In this document: positions 46,306 through 64,000 of the stretch, piece after piece
Layout: every line of letters begins with the position of its first letter
Position numbering within the stretch: the stretch's first letter is position 1
NCBI GenBank assembly: GCA_944474755.1
Contig: OX104117.1
Location: 66,517,522-66,581,521 of the forward strand
DNA length: 64,000 nucleotides
Source: Limnoperna fortunei
Lineage: Eukaryota > Mollusca > Bivalvia > Mytilida > Modiolidae
Direction: 5' to 3'
Position numbers and translations under genes: made by a program
Notes under the pieces: generated by a model
Database searches by the model: none
What the model saw: only the letters and a program-made list of their open reading frames with translations
What the model was told of the DNA's origin: nothing

Positions 46306-46889
46306 ATGTGTGATTGCCATTAGGTTTCAGTGTCCTTATTTCAGTAATCTAACAGTCACAGTTGATCCACATATTTTCGACAAAATGGCACCATACACCA
46401 ATTAAATTCAGTTGATCATTTGTCACGGGGCATGCTTTGTTTGTAAAAGCAGTTTATGTCCCAAATTTATATCAGTTATGAGTACAAATTTAGTGATCTT
46501 TTCTATTGCTACAGGGTTGTAAATAGGGAGAAATGTAGAGAGGGGAGGGATAAAGGAGCAGGGGGAGGGAGAAAAGAGAAAGGTACCCCCTGTCCACCCC
46601 CTTATAAAACCATTGTGGAAAAAAGTCTAACCGACATTAGCGACAACAAAATGGTATGGTAATCATGGTATTTCCCAAGGAAACATAAGCCGAAGACGAC
46701 GTATATAAATAAAAACCAAAGGACCACAGACAAATATACTTTCTGTACTTTGATTGTTTTGTAATGTTTTCCCTCTGTTTTCTGACCGCCATTAATTTCT
46801 ACAGGTGTATCGGTACGTTACAAATATACATTCTAGATTAAAACATTTCATATCAGTTTAGAAATCCTAAATATTGGTGGAAAATCCAG
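46306..46889. other. Intergenic, no feature seen
   Basis: Contains a purine-rich tract at about 46535-46585 and nothing else that can be supported. Confidence 0.4.
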
Positions 46890-47038
46890 CTTATTTAATT
46901 TGAACGTATCCCTCTATACTTTTTAAAGAGAAACATTGAAAAACATAAAAAAATAATAATTAAAGTGATTCAGCATTTAAATATAATACGAAGAGCAAAT
47001 TTTGAAGTGGATTCCTGTGGATTCCGATAAGTCGTGTC
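46890..47038 (-). repeat. Inverted repeat arm, partner of 31671-31805
   Basis: On the minus strand it reads GTGACACGACTTATCGGAAT, GGAATCCACTTCAAAA, GCTGAATCACTTTAATTA and ACGTTCAAATTAA, matching the other arm in order with moderate divergence. Confidence 0.5.
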
Positions 47039-47236
47039 ACCCCAAATTTACATCTGGGGAAAGACAGATTGAAAATGTATTGCCGCATGGCGCTGGGACT
47101 AGTGCATGGCGTAACGAACGATTATAGTCTTGGTACAGATACGCCTTATTTTGATTCTGTATGTGTGTATGAGGGTATTTTACATTATTTTCTATTTGTA
47201 GGTTTGGATCCAATTTCATTTTTATAGAATGATAGA

Positions 47237-47275
47237 CCAGGGACAGTCTATACCAACTATATAGACTGTCTCTGG
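47237..47275. repeat. Short hairpin
   Basis: CCAGGGACAGTCTAT pairs with ATAGACTGTCTCTGG around a short loop, with one mismatch. No associated gene was found. Confidence 0.6.
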
Positions 47276-47496
47276 ATAGACATACACGTTATTTTGCCTT
47301 TTACAACAATACATGTATATAAATTATCTTATATAGTGATTCGGAGTTGGTACATTATTTCAAATTATTTTAATAAAATGATTGTCACAACAATCATTTG
47401 AATGGATTCTCGATTTAGTAAATCTAGTCTTGGACCTATTATTCCAATTCCACCCACCCCCATTAAGGCACTTTCATAGCAGATAAGATTGGATAT

Positions 47497-47660
47497 GAAT
47501 GTATACATTGACTTGGGGTTTTTTTACGTCCTACACCGACAACTTAATGCCCTTGGTCGGACTGGAATGTATACATTGACTTGACTTGGGGAGTTTTTTA
47601 CGTCCTACACCGACAACTTAATGCCCTTGGTCGGACAGGATGTATACATTCCGATAGTGA
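47497..47660 (+). repeat. Two-copy tandem duplication
   Basis: Units of 68 bp (47497-47564) and 73 bp (47565-47637) both start GAATGTATACATTGACTT and contain TACGTCCTACACCGACAACT. The second has an extra GACTT. A third copy starts (GATGTATACATT) and stops. Confidence 0.8.
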
Positions 47661-48063
47661 AACTATTTATATGACGATTTCGAAATCCCAAACTCTGGAG
47701 ATTCGCCGAGAACGAGTAAGAGATATTTATGTGATGTAATTGTATATTAAATGTGCCTAGTTTATTCGTTTATTACTTATTTATTACCTGACACTTTACT
47801 TTGATGAAAGGTAAAAATTAAAGATCAATAAAAGACCGACATAATAAGCCACGAAAATGTAAATTTAGATAATTATTTTTATATGAAAATTTGATTTAAA
47901 AAAAACCCAGGTATTTTATTAAAAAAAGACGTCTAAATCAGTAAAAATCAGTGGAAAAAATGCAAGAGCAAACAGCAAATAAATATATCTTTATAATACG
48001 AGAAAGTAACTAAAGATATTAATACCAATTCTCCATAAGGATCAAAGGATGTCCATATAGGGT
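47661..48063. other. Intergenic, no feature seen
   Basis: AT-rich sequence without ORF or repeat. Confidence 0.4.
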
Positions 48064-49486
48064 GAGACATGACATGTCTCAGATTTAGCTGATTTTCATT
48101 TTATAAGTTGAAATTGACCATTGGACCACAAAATAATTATTGTTTGTTATGATTTGACTTCGGTTGCCATGGTAACGGAGGCGGCCATTTTGGGCCGATT
48201 AAAATACAGTGAAAAGGGCAATATTCAAACCCAATTTTTCAGGGGAAAATAGATTCATATTCAATAGAATTTCTTTATTTGCTTAATTCAATATCTCATT
48301 GACAATATTCAAAACAGTTACAACACTTTAAGTATATGTGTGATCAGACTGAGACTATTGAACATGTAAAGAAATAGTGCATTATTCTCTATAATTTTTG
48401 GTAAAAAATATTACCATTTTTGACACTTTTCTGACTCCATTTTCAGAAAATGCACCAATCACAAATAATCATCCTGAATATAATTACATAGATTGATGAT
48501 TAATATTCAAAAATTTTAAAAATCTCAATGGGGTAAGAAAAAATGTCTTTAAAAAACACTGTTAAAGTTGGTTACCATGGTAATAAAAAAAAACGGCAAT
48601 TTTTCGATATTTAAATACATGTATGACCATACTTCTAATATGAGCCAAGATAACAATTGTTGTCATCATATGTACCTAAAATGATCTTTTCAACATAGTA
48701 TGACCTTAGAAAACTTTCAAGGTCACTTGTGTTCTTCCCAAGGTCACTTAAAATTGATTTTGCTTCGAGAGTTTCATATTTGAAAGTTCAATTTTTAGTT
48801 GACCTTGACCTTGAGACACTGTACCCTGAAATGATTTCAATGTTATTTTAAGTTTATAGTATGTATGTTAAAAATAATAATTAAGGATGATTTAATTTAT
48901 TACTAAGAGAAACAGTAGTTTCATGGAAATATTGAACAATACAAAAATGGCTTTTTTTCACAAGTTACCATGGTAACCATCTTTGACAGTGTTTTCTATA
49001 GACATCTTTTGTTACCCCATTGAGATTTTTATAAATTTTGAATATTAATCATCACTTTATGTAATTATTTTCATGATGAGTATTTGTGATTGGTGCATTT
49101 TCTGAAAATGGAGTCAGTAAAGTGGCAAAAATGGTAATTTTTTAGTAGAAAAATTCCAGAAAAAATTCATGATTTCTTGACATATTGGATAGCCTCGTTC
49201 TGACTACACATTTATGTTTAGTCTTGAAACTGTTTTGAATATTGTCAATGAGGTATTGATTGAATTAAGCAAATAAAACATAATATTGAATATGCATTGA
49301 TTTTTGAATAACAAATTGGGAATTGAATATTGGCTATTTCGCAGTATGAGAAATGATAAAAAATGACCGCCTCAGTTACCATGGCAACCGTGGTCAATCA
49401 TAACAAACAGTCATCATTTTTATGATCCAATGGTCAATTGCAACTTATGAAATTAAAATTAGCAAAATCTGAGACATGTCATGTCC
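48064..49486. mobile_element. Foldback element with about 550-bp inverted arms
   Basis: The termini are GAGACATGACATGTCTCAG on the left and, reversed, GGGACATGACATGTCTCAG on the right. The arms (about 48064-48612 and 48943-49486) match in order throughout, for example CCATGGTAACGGAGGCGG, CTCATTGACAATATTC, GAAAATGCACCAATCACAAA and AAATCTCAATGGGGTAA, at about 80% identity. The 330-bp centre is unique and contains TTGACCTTGACCTTGAGAC. No ORF is present. A target duplication was not found. Confidence 0.75.
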
Positions 49487-49557
49487 CAGTTATTTTGGCG
49501 CTTAGGGATAATTGGTCTTAATTTGTATTTATTTTAATTAAAAACTGTACTATAATA

Positions 49558-49672
49558 AATAAAAACTCCATATTTTGCCGACGTTTCGACGACCACTGCC
49601 GTCTTTATTCATATGCCTTGAATAAAGACGGCAGTGGTCGTCGAAACGTCGGCAAAATATGGAGTTTTTATT
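49558..49672. repeat. Perfect hairpin with 53-bp arms and 9-nt loop
   Basis: The left arm 49558-49610 and the right arm 49620-49672 are exact inverted copies. Each contains GCCGACGTTTCGACGACCAC and TGCCGTCTTTATTC. The loop is ATATGCCTT. The reverse strand of an arm, with GAAACGTCGG at its end, resembles the GAAAC box seen in hammerhead-carrying Penelope-like elements, but the other catalytic box does not match. Confidence 0.9.
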
Positions 49673-49703
49673 AATTATTTATTTTAAGATATAAAAATTG
49701 TTG

Positions 49704-49764
49704 TTTAAAACAGAGACATATAATTACATGTAATTTTAATTGTAATTGTATGTCTCTGTTTAAA
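49704..49764. repeat. Short hairpin next to the 53-bp palindrome
   Basis: TTTAAAACAGAGACATATAA pairs with TTGTATGTCTCTGTTTAAA with a few mismatches, around AT-rich sequence. Confidence 0.65.
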
Positions 49765-58133
<8,369 letters not shown>

Positions 58134-60360
58134 TAGAAAGTAACACTGCTGATTGGCTTCTGTTGTTTGTGCCATTTTTAACAGTTTGTAAGCACCATAA
58201 GCAGAAAGAGTTGGGGATGTAACGGGGTGTTTTATTTTTCCTTTCTAAATCCTCCATAAGACGTGTTCTGACATCCTTTCCATATATTATTCTTTATATT
58301 ATTTAATTACCAACAAAGCTCAATGCATAACTTTTTTTCTTTTGTCTGGTAAGTTTTCGTAAACAATCATAAAACCTAATTTTTAGTTTATGTTGTTAGA
58401 TTTTGTGACGTTGTTAAGAGTGTGTGGTACAATCTCAACTTGTTATAAAGTAAAGTTATATATTGAGGTTGTCATCAATTTATTACAGCAGGGCCATAAG
58501 TTGTAACTAGGCAGGGGAGGCAACTGCCTTCCAGAAAAATAGGTGGTTTTTAAAGCAATCAAGCAACTACAAATAAAAGAACCCCAACATTTCCTCCAGT
58601 CATAACAAATATTCATGTGCCAGAAAGTGGAGTTAATAGGGGTTTTTTTGTCGAAATGTCTAGATGCTGGGGGAGTGCAGCTATTAGCCCCCCTGCCTCC
58701 TCTTCTGTGCAAGGGCCCTGTACAATGTATTAAATATGTTTATAGCAAACCTGTGTTATTTTTATTGTTGTGGAAAACAGTGGTACAAACAGTTTTACAG
58801 AAATGATGTATTGCAATAGGTATTGTTAAATAGTAATAATTGTATTTACTGGCAAAGCGAATAGTTGTTTACAATGGTTATATTGTGTGTAATTAACTCC
58901 CCCTTTTTTGGGGACAGTAAATTTGTCACTGCATTCATCTAACCGTCCATAAATACTAAGAATTGATACATGTAGTTACCAAAAATAACTTTTTTAGAAT
59001 TATTCGAAGAAAAAAGTCATATGTATCAGATTTATTTTAAATTAATTGGCATTTTTTAAACAGTGCTTTATTATTTGTTGTCATTAAAAAATAAGGAATG
59101 TTTTGATAGTTATAAATGTACATGTAAACCCCATTTCTGCTATTGCTTTCTGTTATAAGAGGGTTATGGATCTATTAATGATTGGCATTCTTAGAGATCC
59201 CATAATAGCAAGTGGCGGCCTTATACTTTTTGTAAGACAATATATTTAGTTTTATATACTGCCTGGTAAATATTTTCATATTTTGTATGAACTACTATTT
59301 ATTGTAGCTTGTTATTTTAGTCACCCAAAGTTGAATTGTATTGTATTTTGGCTTTATATATACACATTTATAGATTTGACAAACAAATATACATAATGTG
59401 CATTTATAAATTAACAAAAGTAATTAAACATATAAGCATATTGCTTCCAATTGATAATTTTGAAATGATTTTTAAAGTTTTATTAAGTATATATACAAAT
59501 CTGGTAGCTTTATACTCTTTTTAGTTCGTAGGAACAACATGTTGTGCTCTTTTTGTACACACATATATCTTATAATTGATTGTACTACCATATAGCAAGT
59601 ATAATCATGGGGTTAAATTTTCATATTTGTTCTCTAAATAGGGGTATTTTTTTTGTGGTATAATTGATTTAATGAATTTAAAATTATGTAATGAACAATC
59701 ATATGTTGACTTAAATTTGGTGAGATTTTATTTTCATGCTCATGAATATAATGAAAATTTGAACCTCCCGAAAATTACCCAATATACATGTATGTTATTT
59801 GTATTACTGATTATAAAATTTTGCTCAGGAGATTGGTGATCCTGATCATTATACATTTAAATATGATAACATTCATAATACCTATTCCTAGTGATATTAA
59901 AGCTTTGTCAAACTTACATTATATATCCATCCATTTCAATGATCAACTAATTTTTATTTAATAGTTTCCAATGATTATAAACAAACTGAAGTATGGTTTA
60001 CTATTTTATAATGCTTTAAAAATTTGTTTTTTTTTAAAGATGAAATTGTTTTCCATTGTTAGATCTGTGAAGTTTTTATTTCCTTTGTTTAATAATTGCA
60101 TTCAAAAATTTAATTATGAACTTTTCGTATTTCTTATATTGTCGGTGGTAATAATTTTGGTCCCATAAGCAAAATGCATAACAAAATGATTGAAATGAAC
60201 ATAAATTGTACGATAAAAACAGTTTGTCTTTATGTCAGATGGAAACACATTGAATACATTGCTGTATTTGCTTCATTTTTGATTATTGGTTCTAAAGTTT
60301 TCAAGATTTGTAGATTGTCTTTTTGACAGTTCCTTGGTGTTCTGTATTTTGTTGTTACCT
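58134..60360. other. Probable GRB2 3' UTR and downstream DNA
   Basis: AT-rich, with several short ORFs lacking domains. AATAAA at 58572-58577, about 440 nt after the stop, is one candidate for the polyadenylation signal. The true 3' end is undetermined. Confidence 0.4.
58572..58577 (+). terminator. Candidate polyadenylation signal of GRB2
   Basis: AATAAA in the sequence CTACAAATAAAAGAACC. Other A/T-rich variants further down could serve instead. Confidence 0.35.
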
Positions 60361-60364
60361 TCAC

Positions 60365-61120
60365 CTCTAAGAGGTTACAGATATTAACACAATATGTCTT
60401 TGTGTCAAATACAGACAGCTTTAGTTACCCTCTATGATGTCTAGAGATATTAACACAATATGGCTTTAAGCAGATACAGACACTGCCTATTATTCTGATC
60501 TAAGAGGTATATTAATATTAAAACAATATGTCAGATACATACACCTTTTGTTCCTCTCTAAAAAGATCTACCAATATTCACACAATACGACCTTATGTCA
60601 AATACAGACACCTTTTGTTCACCTCTAAGATGTCTTTTTATATTAGCACAGTATGTTTTTATGTCAGATTCATACACCACTTTTTCCCCTCTAATATGAC
60701 TACATTTATATTAGCACAGTATGTCTTTATATTGGATACAAATACCTTTGGCTTCGTTTTATTCTAAGAGGTCTCCCAATATTAATGTAATGTGTTTTAT
60801 AACAAATACAGACACCTTTTGTTCCACTTTAAAAGGTCTGTCAGTATTTACACAATGTGTCTGTATGTCAGATACAGAAATCTTTTTTACTCTAAATGAT
60901 CTACCATATAAATATCAGATACAGACACCTTTGCACACCATGAGATCTACCAGTATTAACACTGTGTGTTTTTTTAATGTCAGATATTGACACCTTTGTT
61001 CTACTCTAAGATATCTATCTACCAGTTTAACACATTGTACCTACATGTCAGAGTCGGACATCTTTCCATTCTACTATCAATATTTGCACAATGTGTTATT
61101 TTTAAGTCTGATACAGGCAC
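60365..61120 (+). repeat. Degenerate minisatellite, period about 66-70 bp
   Basis: About ten to eleven units share (T)GTCAGATACAGACACCTTTTG, CTCTAAGAGGTCT, ACCAATATTAACACA and AATATGTCTTTATG in a fixed order. Units diverge by substitutions and small gaps. ORFs across the array are products of the repeat. Confidence 0.8.
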
Positions 61121-64000
61121 CGTTTGATGTTAGTAAATTCTTCAGTTTCTAATGAAGGGTTACTGCTTATACAACTTGTTTTTAAGTACTTGAAGGTTTT
61201 ATGATAGTAACTTTATCAGATGTTTACCCATTTGAATTTTAATTGTGTCTTGATGATATAGTAACTTATTGAGTTTGTAAATATATTTTTCTGTGTTCTT
61301 GCTACTTGTACAAAAGTCAATAATAACTGTGAGAATCACAAGTGTTCTGGATGTGTTTATTTTAAGAAATATCAATTATATGTTAATTCAATGTCTATAT
61401 CATCACAAACAATGCGCCCTAGTGATCTTGATACTGACTGGTAAAGACAAATGAGGGCTAGTGTAACTGTTAGCTTCAATGAGCTTCAATGAAGGGGAAA
61501 CATTATTTTCTTATTAGGGGGTTTCAAAATACCATAGCATCTGTTTTTCATATGATTTGGTAACTCAGTCAGTTAGATCTTTCATATACTCTTGTTGCTC
61601 AGAACTGTGTAGTGGAAATCTGCTGACATTATGTATAAAACTATACAAAGACATCATTACAAAAAATTCAAACTGATGAATATGTGACCATATTTATTTC
61701 TTAAAATGGCAAACTGGTATCTGCCAAAATTTAAATGCACATTTCAGAACTATCTTATTAAAATCATCTGTTATGATCACTCCAAATACTACTTATCTAC
61801 CCCTGTTACTACAACACACTTTAATTTTCATGTAAAATTTGTCTTGGTATTTCTCCCCTTCTCTCCATGGGAAGTAGAACTCTCTTTACAATTACTGTAA
61901 CTTGCTTAATTATTTCAAAACCAAAAAATGTTGATGCATTTTTGAATTTTCTCCATGGGAAATTGAACACCCTTCAAATTTCTATAACACTTTATTATTT
62001 AAAAATAAAATCTGCTGTGGTATTTTGACACTTACACCGTCCATAGGGAAAAATTATCTTCCACTTCTATTACTATAACACACATTAATTTTAATGGTAT
62101 GTGTCTTGGTATTGTTCCCCACCCCTCCATGGGCAGTGGAACTCTGTTAACATTTAACTCACTTTATCATATTAAAAGATATTGTGTATTTTCTTTCTGA
62201 GAAATTGAACTACTTTTTTTATCCGGGAATTTTGTGGGTACACCGCTTCGAACTTTTGGGTTCTAAGTCAGGACCATTGTTATTTTCAATAGTCCAGTGC
62301 ATGCCGAAGTTGGTAACCAACCACATTTGTTGTTTTCAGGCTTGATTATCCCTTTTCAGTAAACTGTACTCATACTCTTATTATAATAGTGAAAAGATTC
62401 TTATGCCCTGCAAAGTTTGTTAAGAGAAATATCGTTTTTCGGTTCTTTCATTCGTCCATTCGTCACACTCAAGTTTACCTTTGCATTTAAGTTGACAGAA
62501 AAAAAGAACCTGACCGACCAACAAAAACTGAAAGTCAAGAGACGACCACAAATCCAGATTTAGACAAAAATATACAACACAAACAAAAAAACCCCAAACA
62601 ACAGAAAGTTAGTAAACGGAACCCAATAATAGACATGCTATAAAGATGAACGGGAAATTGACAATTGGAAAGTTTTTTGTTTTCCTTGAGTCTATTTCTA
62701 GAAGTAGGTCTATGTTAGAGACCGACGTAAATGTATTGGTTGTGTATTTAATTTCAAGCTTGTGAGGATAGATTAAACGAAATTGTAACCAAAATTAGCA
62801 GTGTTCAGGGACCAGACATCAATATAGCGGAATGTGAAATTAAAGGTCAAAGCAAGTCTTTTCTTTCTTCTTCAGCAGGCCTCATACGAGTATAAAAAAG
62901 TTTTTTCCGGCAAGGAGAGAAGCACAGTTAATATCGATAGGAATATTAGCTTATGTGATAACTAATTACCAGATACTAGATTTTATATATTCTCAGACCG
63001 TTTTTCTTGATAAGGAAACGTTAAATAAGATCGCTTTAAGCTGCATGCGTGGGATTGTCAACAAATTACAAAAATCTATGGCGAAAAAAAAATTGAAAAC
63101 AAGCTACGCAAATACCCAAAACAAAAGCCTATGTAGAATGTTAGGAAGAATTGGCATGTTCGGTTATATTAGTGTAACCCGTAGTGTTACTTAGGGTCAA
63201 TATCGATGTAACGCCAACGCTATGTTGTCCAAGAATATTCATCACAATACATGTTAGGTACTACATAAGATCAACCAATTCATTATGGCTGTAATAAATT
63301 TATGTTTGAGCGTCACAAATTTTCTTTATTTATGTCTGTGAACAGAAGTTCCCTGTTAAAGAAATTGCTGAAGGAATTGAAGGGAAGGGACAGCGTTATT
63401 TGACCAAGAGAATGTAACAATGACACTTACTAGTAGTTATCAAGGATCCTCTTTATTCAGAGTGTGCAAGGGGGTAGGGAAGTCCATTAAGTGAACTATT
63501 GTAGTCAGTGGTAACAACATACCTTTTGTGTATGTAAAACAATAGTGTGCTCTTTTTCGGACTTTAAATAAACTAATTTGGTGCTTGTACCCCATTATAC
63601 CACTATCTGACGTAATCCGTAATTGCATCCACTAGGAGCACAAAAAACATCTCCGGTTAATGTCCTTAGATCGATATGTTTTGGGCTGTTGCGTAATTAA
63701 GTAAAGAAAACAACGTATATCCCTTTCTCCAAATAGGAGCCAGGTAAGCACTTGTTCTGTTATACAAAATAAAGTAAAACAAGGTTTAGAAGTTCTCCAC
63801 ACAACCACAAACGGACAAGTACATTTACAATAGCTAAAGTAGAACAAGGTTCTAACTCTACTTAACGCGAAACAAATACATGTGCATAAAGCGAACCTAT
63901 AAAAACCAAACTGAATAAATTGTGAGGAAGAAAATATTGATAAATATATATATATTAAAATAAATAGTTAAAAGTACTTAAAAATAATGTATATTCACAA
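61121..64000. other. Intergenic, no gene supported
   Basis: Two diverged units (about 61800-61910 and 62075-62165) share TACTA.AACACAC.TTAATTTT, GTCTTGGTAT and CCATGGG.AGT.GAACTCT, indicating an old tandem repeat. An ORF of 79 codons at 62955-63194 is Lys-rich and has no recognisable domain. Nothing else is seen up to the window end. Confidence 0.4.

Noticed and set aside
47520..47660. Tandem duplication as an attachment or origin site
   Set aside because: Simple two-copy duplication in a eukaryotic intergenic region with no associated recombinase.
62955..63194. 79-codon Lys-rich ORF as a gene
   Set aside because: No domain, no splice context, AT-rich composition. It is within the range expected by chance.

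Overview
The window looks like AT-rich nuclear DNA from a bivalve mollusc. Three things suggest this: intron-containing metazoan genes, a tRNA-derived SINE with a mollusc-type body, and several families of interspersed repeats that combine internal tandem units of about 146-167 bp with a hairpin at one end (the pearl / DINE-1 / Helentron-associated architecture known from bivalves). No species is assigned. Coding sequence is a small fraction of the window, and most of the recognisable structure is transposon-derived, often nested.

Layout. 1-2.4 kb: the 3' tip of a pearl-like element, then a minus-strand gene for a RING-less, B-box-containing TRIM-like protein whose first exon is not found. 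2.4-20 kb: no cellular gene recognised. It holds a string of non-autonomous elements: MITEs with TCATTACTCGTAATG-type ends; a TIR element at 6761-9152 with 5-bp target duplication and CACGRTG ends; a three-level nested stack at 10504-14380; a 146-bp tandem array inside a pearl-like element at 14533-16417; and an intact SINE at 19948-20218. 20.4-23.5 kb: two decayed non-LTR retrotransposons in opposite orientation. 24.3-29.8 kb: a foldback element, then a decayed Mutator-like element with long inverted ends, an SGNH-like ORF fragment and a transposase C-terminus with a SWIM-like zinc finger, itself invaded by a MITE with a 9-bp target duplication.

31.7-47 kb: the most unusual part. A C2H2 zinc-finger ORF and a five-exon SAMD3-like gene (33.97-38.34 kb) lie inside what appears to be an 8.8-kb element. 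Its ends are CACTGCAAATAT and ATATTTGCAGTG-like, and both ends carry clusters of GAACAC/GTGTTC motifs. Near-identical 0.6-kb direct repeats lie just outside it, and a diverged inverted pair lies further out.

47-50 kb: inverted-repeat structures, including a perfect 53-bp-arm hairpin. 50.3-58.1 kb: a complete five-exon GRB2 (drk/sem-5) orthologue, SH3-SH2-SH3, 215 aa, with repeats in its introns. 58.1-64 kb: probable 3' UTR and intergenic DNA with one 66-70 bp minisatellite.

The only two genes with a clear cellular identity are the TRIM-like gene and GRB2, and nothing suggests they work together. The remaining coding sequences belong to mobile elements or probably do. All calls come from reading the sequence. 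No database search was run.
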